Source: Osedax fenrisi (Eukaryota > Annelida > Polychaeta > Sabellida > Siboglinidae). Taken from it: a DNA stretch of 64,000 bases. A model generated the notes under the pieces. That model saw only the letters and a program-made list of their open reading frames with translations. It had not been told where the DNA came from and searched no databases. The stretch lies in contig OZ025245.1 in the NCBI GenBank assembly GCA_964019155.1, positions 16,456,991 through 16,520,990 of the forward strand, in the 5' to 3' direction. The position numbers and the translations under genes are program-made. Below are positions 41,274 to 53,340 of this stretch, in pieces; position 1 is the first letter of the stretch, and each line of letters begins with the position of its first letter.

Positions 41274-42575
41274 TCACCCGAGAGTCGACATTATGGAATG
41301 TATAGATATGGTTAAATCACTACGCTTTAGCTTAAATAATATGCGAACAGCTCTACGTTGTATTGAATCGAATGTTTTCATCAATTTTTGCGGAATATTA
41401 ATTAAAAGCGAATTACAATATCTAAGTCGACTAAAAACTAATGAATGTAATAATGATTTAGTTAAATTAAATGTTAGCTTAGAGCGAGCCTTGCCTATAT
41501 TATACAGGAAATAATTAGCAGTGCGGACAGTGTTTGATATATGTACTGAGTAATCTAATGCATTATTTGTAGTAAAACCTAGAGTAGTGGTGGTGTTTGA
41601 GATAGGAAGTGAGATAAGGAATGGACGAGTGAGAGTAATTGAAGAAAGATATCTAGAAAGTATAATGCTATCAGTTTTAGTAATATTTAATGAAAGTGAA
41701 TTACAGGAAAACCAAGAGATTAAATCATTAATACAGTTAGCAATTGAAAGTTGAATTATGTCAATATCAGAACCAGGTGGAAAAAAAGTATAAATTTGTA
41801 AGTCATCAGCAAAGAGGTGATAACGAATATTTGGGTATTTTTTAAAAATCAAATTAATGGGAAGAATATACAAAATAAAAAGAATCGGACCCAGTACTGA
41901 TCCTTGAGGAACGCCATGAGTGTGATCAAATGGAGCCGACAAAGATGACTTGATCTTTACCGAAGATATTCTATTAGATACAAATGACATCAACCAGTTG
42001 TGAACCTGTCCATGAATACCTATTTCACGTAGACAGTAAGAAAGAATCATATGATTTAACGTATCAAAGGCACTAGACAGATCAAAAAGAACCAAATAAC
42101 AAGAAGCCTTATTATCCATAGATAGTATAATATCGTTAAACACAATGTTTAGGGCAGTTTCTGTACTACGATTGGGAAGGTATGCACTCTGAAAGCAATC
42201 CACAATATAGTTCGATATGATATAATCAATAAGCTGACGCGCAACTATGCGTTCCATAGTCTTAGAAATTGATGATAATTGCGAAATAGGACGATAGTTG
42301 GATAGTATGGAAGAATCGAGATTATGTTTCTTTAATATCGGAGTGATGTAAGCATACTTCATCGATTGTGGTACAATGGATGAAGATAATGATACACGAA
42401 TTATACCAGTAATTATATCAATTAGATAGGGAGATAATATACGAAGTAAATTAAGAGGAATAGGGTCAAGTGGGGAATTGGGTTTTAAATAAGACATGAG
42501 AGAAAGGACAACAGAAGAAGTGGGTTTAATTAAAATAAGACCTGTGAGTATCAGAGAAATAGGGTGAACTTTCAA
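41274..42575 (-). pseudogene. LINE-C reverse transcriptase domain
   Basis: 433 codons open. Motifs: NYRPISQLSSISKTMERI (93-110), FQSAYLPNRSTETAL (128-142), motif A VLFDLSSAFDTLNH (162-175), motif B HGVPQGSVLGP (220-230), motif C LFADDLQIY (254-262), SWFSCNSLSLNITKT, and ARSKLTF with SRLRYCNSLL near the end. Catalytic Asp residues of motifs A and C are all present. This is closest in style to the L2/CR1 group. The domain is intact, but the protein is broken on both sides, so the copy is inactive. Confidence 0.9.
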
Positions 42576-43314
42576 AATAAATAGAATCTACGACAGGAAA
42601 ATCATCTATTATTTTTAAAACTTTATTTTGAAAAAAGTTAGCAAATAAAGAACACAGATTATCATCAGAACCATCTGGTAGATTTTTATTCCGATTTTTA
42701 CAAATTAGAGAAAAAGCTAATTTAAAAGCTTCTTTGGAAGAAGTGCCATACGTATTAAGTTTATCAGTATAGAAGGAAGATCTTTCTGCTGATAATTTTT
42801 TCTTGTACAAAGATGTTATATTTTTGAAAGATTCAAGATGGGTAAAACATTTGCTTCGCTTGAATTTCAACTGATGGTAGCGAAGTCTTCTCCTTAGAAG
42901 AACAATGTCATTATTAAACCAAGGAGAGTGAGCACCATATTTCTTGGTCCTAATTAATAAAGGTGAATGTGCATCAAGGGAATATCGTAATGCATCATTA
43001 AAATGATCATAAGATATGTAACTCGCTAAAGATGTATCATGAAAATATATATAAGCATATACAGAATTGATGAACAATTGTAGATTAATTTTTGAAATTT
43101 TCTGTAGTGTTTAACATGGTCACAAACATATAAAAGGAGAGATAAGTATATCAAAATAAATAACATAATGGTCAGAAATCAGGTTACCTTGAGTGGGTTT
43201 TGAAATAATAGCTGAATCAGGGGGAATAATTATCAAGTCAATAGTATTACCACTAGAATGTGTTGGAAAATTAACAAGTTGATTGTAAGAATATTCATAG
43301 ATAAGCTTCTTAAA
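42526..43314 (-). pseudogene. LINE-C linker between endonuclease and RT, plus end of endonuclease
   Basis: 42526-43077 encodes the EN-RT linker (DALRYSLDAHSPLLIRTKK, APWFNNDI-like SPWFNNDIVLLRRRLR, ERSSFYTDKL). The bases up to 43314 encode the endonuclease end (NTIDLIIIP, ISDHYVIYF) in another frame. The frame changes to that of the RT near 42540. Confidence 0.8.
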
Positions 43315-43836
43315 TTATTCAGAGCACAACGAATGTGTATTCACTTGAACATTAAAATCACCAAGAATTATCAAATTATCTGTCGAGATTGATTCAAAAA
43401 GGGATTCAAGTTCAGATAAAAAGTTGTTAAATATTGATGATGGTGGACGATAAATAAGAATAAATTGAATAATAATTGAATTAGGTAACAAGAAACGACA
43501 ACTGAGTATTTCGCAAAAGATAGTACTTGGAATGGATGATGATAGTAGCTTAAATTCAGAAGAATAAATAATAGATAAACCTCCTCCACGGGATGGTGAT
43601 AATCTGTTCGATTGAATAATATCGAAATTAGTTGGAGTCAATTGTGAAGGAATGGAAGAGTCATTATTTATCAGCCATGTCTCAGTAATAGCAACTATAG
43701 AACTTTTAGAATCCATAATTAATTGATGTATAATATCAGCCTTATTACGAACTTATTGATGACCGTGCATTGAACATAGAACAAGATATATTATGTTTAG
43801 GAAGTCGAGATGGAATATTATGATTACGCTCATCTA
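43315..43836 (-). pseudogene. LINE-C APE endonuclease N-terminal part
   Basis: Contains FNARS and RNKADIIHQLIMDSK (upstream, shifted), then ITETWLIN, SRGGGLSIIY, LIYRPPSS and LIILGDFNVQV. These are the Asn, Glu, Tyr and Asp/Asn positions of APE-type endonucleases. The missing final motif lies beyond a stop, in the next segment. Frameshifts occur near 43750 and 43315. Confidence 0.85.
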
Positions 43837-43837
43837 G

Positions 43838-44662
43838 TCAGTCTGATGAAAAAGAGCCATTTGAGGATTCGGTGTCATTAGGACTATTAGATTTCTTTGA
43901 TAAAATAAATTTTTCAAAAGAGGTATTCCATTCCTCAAATTGAATAGTAGAAGGTACAAATGAATTACAAATCCAATCAATTTTATCAATACCATCTATT
44001 GTAATCAATGGACGTAATAAATAATTTTGTGTCTTATAATTGAAAACCGATTTATAATCTGTTATTAGTTTCGATATCAATGCATGATAATAAACCCGCC
44101 CTCTTTTAAAAATTTCTTTATCTAAATAATCACGAATGATAATATATTTATAGTCGGTGCCTATTAATTTAGATCTAGATAATCTAGTACAAGATAAAAA
44201 ATCAAATTTTGAAAAGGAATTAATAAAGTAAACATAAGCATTATTGTTACGAACAAATATATTTGTAATGGAAGAAAAACTGATATTAAGTAGGGTAAAT
44301 AAAGATTTAATATATTCAGTGTTGCAATTTTTAATATCTATATGTTCAATAGTAATTGAAAGTTTATAATCTAATTTCGTAGAATTTGAATGATTGCCTG
44401 ATTTATTCATGTTATCAGAAATAGTGTTAAGCTTAAGCTCAATAGAATTTATTAATACATGAGCGAAAGTTTTCTTATGAGTATTAGTATTTATATAAGT
44501 ATTATCAGCTATATTTTTAATTTCATCTAGTTTTCCAGTGATATCACTTAGGGTGTTAGATGTTAATTGTGATATAGGAGTAGGTATATTCATAGTGAAG
44601 TTAGGCTTGCATGAATTGCATAAATACATGATATTTTCAGAATTGAGAATAGACCCAAGCAA
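43838..44662 (-). pseudogene. LINE-C ORF1 fragment
   Basis: 274 codons. The N-terminus begins in the middle of a cysteine motif (YLCNSCKPNF), probably the end of a PHD-like zinc finger as in many CR1/L2 ORF1 proteins. A Thr/Asn-rich linker, an RRM-like middle (LSITIEHIDI, FVRNNNAYVYF) and an acidic Ser-rich tail follow. The real start is lost to 5' truncation. It would package element RNA. Confidence 0.6.
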
Positions 44663-45060
44663 CCAGAATCTAGTTGCCGCAACGTAACATTATAGGTCAA
44701 ATAATATGTTCCACTAGGTGGTCGAATCATAGGTAGTTTGTGAGCAGAGAAACGGTTTCCTTTTACATACAAAAAATCAATAGTGGAACGTATTATTTTA
44801 CCCATAAATAAACACCATAGTGGAACGTATATTTTTACCCATAAATAACACTTAGTGGAACGTATATTTTTACCCATGATTAAACACCTAGTGGAACGTA
44901 TATTTGTACCCTTAATAAACACCTAGTGGAACGTATATTTGTACCCATGATTAAACACCTAGTGAAACGTATATTTTTACCCTTAATAAACACCTAGTGG
45001 AACGTATATTTTTACCCATAAATAAACACCTAGTGGAACGTATATTTTTACCCATACACA
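44654..45060. repeat. Minisatellite of about 36 bp next to a CCCAAGCAACC terminus
   Basis: About eight units at 44775-45055 built on TAGTGGAACGTATATTTTTA and CCCATGATTAAACACC (35-37 bp). The block begins with CCCAAGCAACCAGAATCTAG at 44654, the same 11-base start as the element at 45873. GTTGCCGCAAC beside it is palindromic. Confidence 0.85.
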
Positions 45061-45303
45061 ATAAAAAAGAAACGTAAAACAATTCATTCATTTATTACAA
45101 GGAACAATACACAAAATACGGATATGATATAACACGTGAATAATATATATAATAATAAACTGGGAATGCAAGGGTATATTTATAATGATAATAATATAAG
45201 TATGTATACATATATAATCATATATAATTATAATATACATATATAGTATATAGTATGCGAATATAGAAGTTTCTGTTCATTAAATAGCACAGTCTATAAT
45301 TCC

Positions 45304-45334
<31 letters not shown>
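45061..45334. other. AT-rich spacer
   Basis: No gene; (TA)n at 45307-45334. Confidence 0.6.
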
Positions 45335-45500
45335 CGAAATTCACGAAGACGATACCGGATCCTAGAGATGATCTTTAACATATTCATGGAGATATTCACC
45401 ATAGCCAAGCAGGAAGATCATCTTGTTTATTCTGAAATTATAAATTGTATATTAATATAAATCAATTATGATGACACAATCATATGTATATGTGTATACT
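45335..45500 (-). pseudogene. Decayed single copy of the 270-bp exon-like unit
   Basis: Related to the tandem units at 47006-47712: acceptor-like ATTTCAG, CTTCCTGCTTGGCTA, TGAATATCTCCATGAATATG and TATCGTCTTCGTGAAT. It carries a one-base insertion and an internal deletion. The frame GYGEYLHEYVKDHL ends in TAG. Confidence 0.5.
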
Positions 45501-45762
45501 GTAACTAGTTGTATATAATGAATAATAGACTAGCTGGTCCATACAAGTGCAAACAGGTGCAAGGTATAGCGTGGTACATTTATCCCTTAGCCAAACAGGG
45601 AGACCTGCGTTCCCTAGGCACACACGCAGTGCGTGCATCAACCTAATTCCTAAAGCAGTAAACATGTTACATATTGGGACGTCCGATATCTAGTTCGTTA
45701 GCATAATATGGAACGTTCCATTATGCTAAGCTGTACAGACTGGTCCATTACGGATAGCAACA

Positions 45763-45814
<52 letters not shown>

Positions 45815-45870
45815 GGCTATACATGACGGGCGGCATACTTTATAAATGAACATCGTGTGTAGGAGGTAAT
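45501..45870. other. Spacer with 32-bp near-palindrome
   Basis: Holds a palindrome around 45698-45729 centred on GGAACGTTCC, with TTAGCATAAT arms, and (TA)n at about 45766-45808. No direct repeats flank the palindrome. No gene. Confidence 0.6.
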
Positions 45871-45872
45871 TT

Positions 45873-46529
45873 CCCAAGCAACCAAAAGTTGGTTCAAGAC
45901 TTAGGAAACTTAAGTCATATTGACTTAAGTCAAAGTTGGTTCAAAAGTTAGGAATCTGTGATACCGAAAACCTAAGAAAATGAACTAAGTATGGACTAAA
46001 TAAAACCTAAGTCAGTGAACCAAGAATGTACCAAATAAAACCTAAGTCAGTGAACCAAGTATGGACCAAGTAAAACCTAAGTCAGTGAACCAAGTATGGA
46101 CCAAATAAAACCTAAGTCTGTGAACCAAGTATGGACCAAATAAAACCTAAGTCAGTGAACCAAGAATGGACCAAATAAAACCTAAGTAAGTGAACCAAGA
46201 ATGGACCAAATAAAACCTAAGTCAGTGAACCAAGAATGGACCAAATAAAACCTAAGTCAGTGAACCAAGAATGGACCAAATACAACCTAAGTAAGTGAAC
46301 CAAGAATGGACCAAATAAAACCTAAGTCAGTAAACCTAAAGTAGACTTAAGCAATAACTTAAGTTACAGTGACTTAAGATTTATCTATATACAAAATATT
46401 AAGTTTGACTTAAGTTTTGAACCAGATTTTTGACTTAAGTAATAGCCAATGGGACCAACTATGGAGCAAGTATTTTATTTGTGAACCAAGTATGGACCAA
46501 GTTTGACCCAATCTGTGTTACTTGGGTTA
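45873..46529. mobile_element. Minisatellite-bearing TIR-like element
   Basis: Starts CCCAAGCAACC and ends GTTACTTGGG, giving short inverted ends (CCCAAGYAAC). The middle (about 46010-46330) has nine 35-bp units on the theme CCTAAGTCAGTGAACCAAG and TGGACCAAATAAA. Both flanks of the array carry repeated ACTTAAGT palindromes. No coding sequence. The combination of terminal repeats and central tandem repeats is known for some non-autonomous elements (for example Helentron-associated ones), but the family is not identified. Confidence 0.55.
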
Positions 46530-46748
46530 CAACTGAATATAGGTGGTTTTAGGTAGAGGTGTGACTATTACAGGAATCAGGGGTGAAGATGAGGGCATCA
46601 TTGGTAATGGCAAGGTCGTCATTTTATACTATAATTTACATATATGCGAATTTATATACACTTAGGCATATCATGTACACCCTATTACTAAATATATATA
46701 CCAATATAATTATATCAACATAACAATATGTAACATGTGTACTATATT

Positions 46749-46785
46749 CATAGAGCTAGAGAGAAACTTTCTCTCTAGTTCTGTG
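46749..46785. mobile_element. 37-bp palindromic micro-element, family II, with exact 8-bp target duplication
   Basis: Left arm CATAGAGCTAGAGAGAAA; the right arm is its complement with two mismatches, ending CTGTG. The exact direct repeat ACTATATT flanks it at 46741-46748 and 46786-46793. Nothing but the two arms is present. Confidence 0.82.
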
Positions 46786-46793
46786 ACTATATT

Positions 46794-46934
46794 GCATCAT
46801 ATTGTATATTAATCTAGGTCATCAGGGGATTAAAATAGACAAAGGCCGGTAATAGTTTATATATAGATTTTACATAATTACACACACATACATGCACGAC
46901 GTATACATTGCACGTACTATATATAGTTATATAA

Positions 46935-46996
<62 letters not shown>

Positions 46997-47005
46997 ACAT
47001 TAAAT
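46794..47005. other. Spacer with TA tract
   Basis: (TA)n at about 46938-46985; no gene. Confidence 0.7.
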
Positions 47006-47041
47006 ACTAACTTCTGTATCTTGACTATTCAATTTGTCTGA

Positions 47042-47173
47042 CTAGAAGCTGGCAAACAAGTTAAGATACATGGCATTCACGAAGACGATACCGGAGGAGA
47101 TCCCGGATAGCATACGGAGGACGTCTAGGGCGGTAACGGAGATGATCTTGAACATATTCATGAAGATATTCAT
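47042..47173 (-). CDS. Candidate small hydrophobic peptide ORF, unit 1
   Basis: ATG to TAG, 43 codons, starting MNIFMNMFKIISVTALDV and ending MYLNLFASF. Most codons end in C or G (ATC, GTC, GCC, TTC), unlike the flanks, which is what real coding sequence would show here. The peptide is mostly hydrophobic, one possible membrane span. A competing frame from the acceptor-like site (47213-47061) encodes an Arg/Tyr-rich segment (DEYLHEYVQDHLRYRPRR) and stops at TAA. I cannot decide which, if either, is translated. Family not recognised. Confidence 0.3.
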   Translation of the reverse strand: MNIFMNMFKIISVTALDVLRMLSGISSGIVFVNAMYLNLFASF

Positions 47174-47329
47174 CTAGCCAAACAGGAAGAAAACTACTGA
47201 TGATCTTAATTATCCTGAAATTATAAATTATATATTAGTATATTAATAAATCAATTATAATGACACTATAATATTTATATGTGTATACTAACTTCTAACT
47301 TCTGCATCTTGACTATTCAATTTGTCGAA

Positions 47330-47449
47330 CTAGAAGCTGGCCAACAAGTTTAGATACATGGCATTCACGAAGACGATCCCGGATAGCATACGGATGACGT
47401 CTAGGGCGGTAACGGAGATGATCTTGAACATATTCATGAAGATATTCAT
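47330..47449 (-). CDS. Candidate small hydrophobic peptide ORF, unit 2
   Basis: The equivalent of unit 1 with an in-frame 12-base deletion: 39 codons, starting MNIFMNMFKIISV and ending MYLNLLASF. In the competing frame the Arg-rich reading (RYRPRRHPYAIRDRLREC) is open from 47489 to 47313 and longer than in unit 1. That an indel is a multiple of three mildly favours past coding. Confidence 0.3.
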   Translation of the reverse strand: MNIFMNMFKIISVTALDVIRMLSGIVFVNAMYLNLLASF

Positions 47450-47712
47450 CTAGCCAAGCAGGAAGAAAACTACTGATGATCTTAATTATCCTGAAATTAT
47501 AAATTGTATATTAATAAATCAATTATCATGACACTATAATATTTATATGTGTATACTAACTTCTAACTTATGCATCTCGACTATTCAATTTGTCGACTAG
47601 AAGCTGGCCAACAAGTTTAGATACATGGCATTCACGAAGACGATACCGGAGGCGATCACGGATAGCATACGGAGGACGTCTAGGGCGATAACGGAGATGA
47701 TCTTGAATATAT

Positions 47713-48799
47713 TTACATGTAAATATTGGCGTTACTTTTTGATGATACTAGGATGCCCTTAAAAAATATTGTTATACATTTTTCAAAGTTTTAAAATATA
47801 TTTTATTTATAATAATTAAGTGTCTGTATACTGGTATATAGTAGTACTAAATAAATCGTGTGTATATATATATATATATATATATTTAAATGTATATTAA
47901 TGCTGTACAATTTAAAATACTATATTAATTAATAATTATTAAAATAATATATAATTAATAATTAATAATATACAATTAATTGTTATTAATTAATAATAAA
48001 TATTGATAAGTAATTATTAATTAGTAAATTATAATTGAATAATTATTAGAATAATATATAAATAATAATTAATAATATACAATTAATTATTATTACTTAA
48101 TAATTATAATTGAATAATAGTATACATAGTATAATATTTATTTGTATATTATATACTTAATATACCATATATGGTTACACGTATATCTGTGTATGTACAT
48201 CGTACACATGTTTTTATATGTGAATATAAATGAATAGTAATCAAGCAAGCATTGTATAATTATAATCCCTTGCTGACCTAGATAACTTTGTGCATAGTAA
48301 ATTATCTTATGATCATTATTCATGTTTCACTGAGTCATAGTTAAATATAGAATATTCACCTAACTTATAAAACTTATTAAAATAATATATAATTAATGTT
48401 ATTAATTAATAATAAGTATTGATAAATAATTATTAATTAGTAAATTATAATTGAATAATTAATAATTATTAAAATAATATATAATTAATAATTAATAATA
48501 TACAATTAATTAGTATTACTTAATAATAATTATTGTTAATAAATTAGAATTGAATAATTATTAAAATAATATATAATTAATAATTATTAATATACAATTA
48601 ATAATTATTAATAAATAATTAATTGTTAATTAATAATAAGTATTGATATATAATTATTAAAATAATATATAATTAATAATAAGTATTGATAAATAATTAT
48701 TAATTAGTAAATTAGAATTGAATAATTAATAATTATTAAAATACTATATAATTAATAATTTTACAGCACTAATGTATATATATATATATACATATATAC

Positions 48800-48873
<74 letters not shown>

Positions 48874-49690
48874 GTATTAATAGTTGTATGTTATCTATAG
48901 ATATTATAATTATAACTTATATATATATATATTCCCATATAATGTTTATATTATATATGTATAAATATTATAATATTTATTTGTATATAATATACTTAAT
49001 TTAATATTTGTATACTATATATATATATATAATATATATTATATATTATAATAAATAAGTTATATTAAATGATCAAAATAATAATGTATTTATTGTAAAA
49101 TTCTAGGTTAAAGATTGTTATTAATTTGTATTTGCCTAGTTGTAATTCAGTTGTAATTTTATAATAATGCATAATACATATTTACACATGTTAAACATAA
49201 TTTGACACTTTGATATTATATATAATATATAGTATAATATGGTATAATATAGTATAATATTAATATGATTATTTTATAAATTTCTAAAAAAAATGCATTA
49301 TGTTAAAATATTATGTTTTAATATATTTTTGTAAATAGTTTTACAAAATTGAGTAAAAATGCCTTATATTAAAATATTAAGTTTAATTACTAATTATATA
49401 TACGACTTGAATGCCGATTTATAATATACATGTAGTACTAATGGTATATGTATATTATAACAGGATATATTACTACTTATTAAATTATTACTGCAGTAAA
49501 CACATTAATTTTGAATGTATTTAAATTACTACTGGTATATGTATGCAAGGTTATTCATTGTTATACAATTACAACTGAGCAACAACATATTAATAACAAT
49601 CTTTAAAACCTAAATTTGTACTATAAATACATTATTATTTTGAATATTTAATATCAATTATTGATTATAATATATAAATTATAAAATATA

Positions 49691-49727
<37 letters not shown>
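47713..49727. other. Extremely AT-rich region with degenerate ATTAATAATT repeats
   Basis: 47930-48745 is built from drifting copies of TTAATAATTATTAAAATAAT and AATATACAATTAATT. Long TA tracts at about 48777-48870. No gene. Confidence 0.7.
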
Positions 49728-49731
<4 letters not shown>

Positions 49732-49845
49732 TCAAACTATAAAATTAAGTATATTATATACAAATAAATATTATAAAATTACAACTGGATTACAACTGCG
49801 TTTTAGTACATCCCATAATATTAATATATAATTATGCATAAAGGA

Positions 49846-49878
49846 CATAGAGCTAGATAGCTTTTCTCTAGCTCTATG
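49846..49878. mobile_element. 33-bp palindromic micro-element, family II (copy A)
   Basis: CATAGAGCTAGATAGC on the left and TCTAGCTCTATG on the right form inverted arms. The exact 8-bp direct repeat ATAAAGGA flanks it (49838-49845 and 49879-49886). Related by arm sequence to 46749-46785. Confidence 0.82.
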
Positions 49879-50313
49879 ATAAAGGATAACACTTAACAAT
49901 TATATAAGTATATATGTTTATATTTAACAATAAGATTATTATATTACCTTATTAAATCAACTCGTAGTATATATAATATATACTTTAAATATGTGTACGT
50001 TGTCTTTAAAGGAAGTAGAATAAAAGGAAGTGTACATATAAGGAAATAAATAAACAATACCGTTAATTTCAATTTTCGCGCCATACACGATGACCTGCGC
50101 CATAGATGATGCAATGGGTGATGCAATGGGCGACGCCCTTTGGGCGTGTCTTGTCGTAACGATTAATTTCATACATTATCACAACATGTATGCTATGATA
50201 CAATCGTGTTATTCTATGTACATCTATTTATAGATATGTGGTAGAACAACTATGTAATATCTATGTATATCTATAATATATGTGTGTGTTTGTGTGTGTA
50301 TCTGTGCGTGTGA

Positions 50314-50348
<35 letters not shown>

Positions 50349-50480
50349 CTATACTATACTATAGTATCAAAATATTAAATTAAGTATATTATATACAAAT
50401 AAATTTAATAAAATTACAACTGGATTACAACTCCGTTTTAGTACATCCCATACTATTAATATATAATTATGCATAAAGGA

Positions 50481-50530
50481 TATAGAGCTAGAGAGTTTTT
50501 CTAGTAGTACTACTTTTCTCTAGCTCTATG
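50481..50530. mobile_element. 50-bp palindromic micro-element, family II (copy B)
   Basis: The same insertion site as 49846 in the duplicated unit. Arms TATAGAGCTAGAGAG and CTCTAGCTCTATG enclose a second palindrome AGTAGTACTACT. Direct repeats are ATAAAGGA (50473-50480) and ATAAAGTA (50531-50538), 7/8. Insertion therefore predates the duplication, and the middle changed length afterwards. Confidence 0.78.
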
Positions 50531-50752
50531 ATAAAGTATAACACCTATCAATTATATATGTTATATTTTTATATTTAACAATACTATTTTATATTACCTT
50601 ATTAAATCAACTTGTAATAAACAATCTAAATATTGATAAATTGTCAATATAGGAAGTTTAATACATAGGAAGAATTATCAAATAATGAAGTAATTAATCA
50701 ATACCGTTAATATCAATTTTTACGCTAAACACAATTTCCACAATAACACACT

Positions 50753-50789
50753 CATCGATATAAAGAAAGTCACTTTCTTTATATCGATG
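50753..50789. mobile_element. 37-bp palindromic micro-element, family I
   Basis: A perfect inverted repeat of the 18-base arm CATCGATATAAAGAAAGT around a single C. Flanked by AACACACT and AACACATT (7/8). The duplicated unit A lacks it at the corresponding place, so it inserted after duplication or was lost from A. Confidence 0.8.
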
Positions 50790-50965
50790 AACACATTTAC
50801 CTGCGCACTGGATGTGGTGGGTGACGCAATTAGCGTGACTTTTCGTAATGCTTCATTTCATACAGTATTTACGACATGTATGATATAATACATTCGTGGA
50901 ATGCTATGAACCTCTATTTATAGATATGTAGTAGAAAAATTAGAAAATATCTAATATTTATTATG

Positions 50966-52370
<1,405 letters not shown>

Positions 52371-52818
52371 TAAATATTGATTAGAATATTTATTTTTATA
52401 TATATGAAATTAAATATAGTTAAAAAAACATTTTTAACAATACTTTAAATTAATAATATTAATATAATTAGTATTATTTAGTAATATTTTCATTGTATAA
52501 TTTTATTAATATGTAGCACAGTATGATTTTATTTCATTTCTAAAATGTATCCACTTATATCAACTTGTTAATTTTACAATATGAATAAGGGTGGCAGACC
52601 TCAAAATCCAATTTTTTAAAATAAATTTACTATAAATGGTATAATTAAAGCAGGGTGATCAAATGTTTGGTCAAATTTTCAAATAAATCTGCTAGATTAA
52701 TTAGCCATAACATTTATATATAAATGAATCAATATTACTTCAAATTTCAATATACAATTTTTGTAAAGATATTATTTATAAGAGAATTATGTTATTCCCA
52801 GTTTTTACCGGTTATTAC

Positions 52819-53291
52819 CATCAATATAAAGAAAGTGGACCTGTACAATTGACGCACGCAATGCATGTAAAGATAGATACACGAATGGCACTTTTATCGA
52901 TAATTAACAAAATAGCATCAGTGATTTTGATTGGATATTAGTCATATTATATATGTTAAATATTAAAACAGTAGGCTTTTCATCGAAATAGATTATAGTG
53001 ACTTCTATCTATATCAATGGATTAGATTATAAATATCAATAAAATAGTATTATATCTACAATTTAAATACACCAAATTACGAGGAATTTTGATATAATGC
53101 ATTTTAAATATATAATTTTATTTTTAGTATAGTATATTAAAATTTGTAGTAATTATCAATATATATGTATATTTATATATTAATTTTAAATAAAATGTAG
53201 ATGGCTATATAGTGAGTTTCAACTGCAGCACCAGTAGCGGATAGTGCCATAAACTACATTCTATTTCTTATCCACTTTCTTTATATCGATG
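52819..53291. mobile_element. 473-bp MITE, family I ends, with exact 8-bp target duplication
   Basis: Left end CATCAATATAAAGAAAGTGG; the complement of the right end is CATCGATATAAAGAAAGTGG. GTTATTAC is repeated exactly on both sides (52811-52818 and 53292-53299). The interior is AT-rich without a gene and contains a diverged 39-bp palindrome of the same style (52981-53019). The 8-bp duplication suggests a hAT-type transposase acting in trans. This element links the micro-palindromes of family I to a normal MITE. Confidence 0.85.
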
Positions 53292-53340
53292 GTTATTACC
53301 GGCTATTATCAGTTTTTAACATAAATTAATATGGTAGAGA

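Larger units (their letters stand above)
40873..44655 (-). mobile_element. LINE-C: L2/CR1-like retrotransposon, 5'-truncated, decayed
   Basis: On the minus strand it carries an ORF1 fragment, APE endonuclease, reverse transcriptase and a C-terminal domain, then an ATT-type tail. Several frameshifts and stops separate the blocks. Two further fragments of the family are at 33402-33596 and 57776-58447. The 5' border coincides with CCCAAGCAACC at 44654, where a minisatellite-bearing sequence begins. Confidence 0.9.
47006..47712 (-). repeat. Three tandem copies of a 270-bp exon-like unit
   Basis: Units start at 47006, 47287 and 47555 (281 and 268 bp; the third is cut). In minus orientation each full unit has an ATTTCAG acceptor-like site (near 47215 and 47491), then about 170 bp that are strikingly GC-rich for this window, then AT-rich spacer. 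Two frames are open through this part; see the two small ORF entries. Confidence 0.85.
49728..50965. repeat. Tandem segmental duplication, unit about 634 bp
   Basis: The segment starting AGTATCAAACTATAAAATTA (49728) recurs at 50362. Shared landmarks in order: AACTGGATTACAACT, GTTTTAGTACATCCCAT, ATTATGCATAAAGG, the palindromic insertion, TTACCTTATTAAATCAACT, CAATACCGTTAAT, ACCTGCGC and TATTTATAGATATGT. The copies are well diverged. Copy B holds an extra family I palindrome. Confidence 0.85.

Noticed and set aside
45698..45729. 32-bp near-palindrome centred on GGAACGTTCC
   Set aside because: No flanking direct repeat and different terminal bases; kept only as a note in the spacer.
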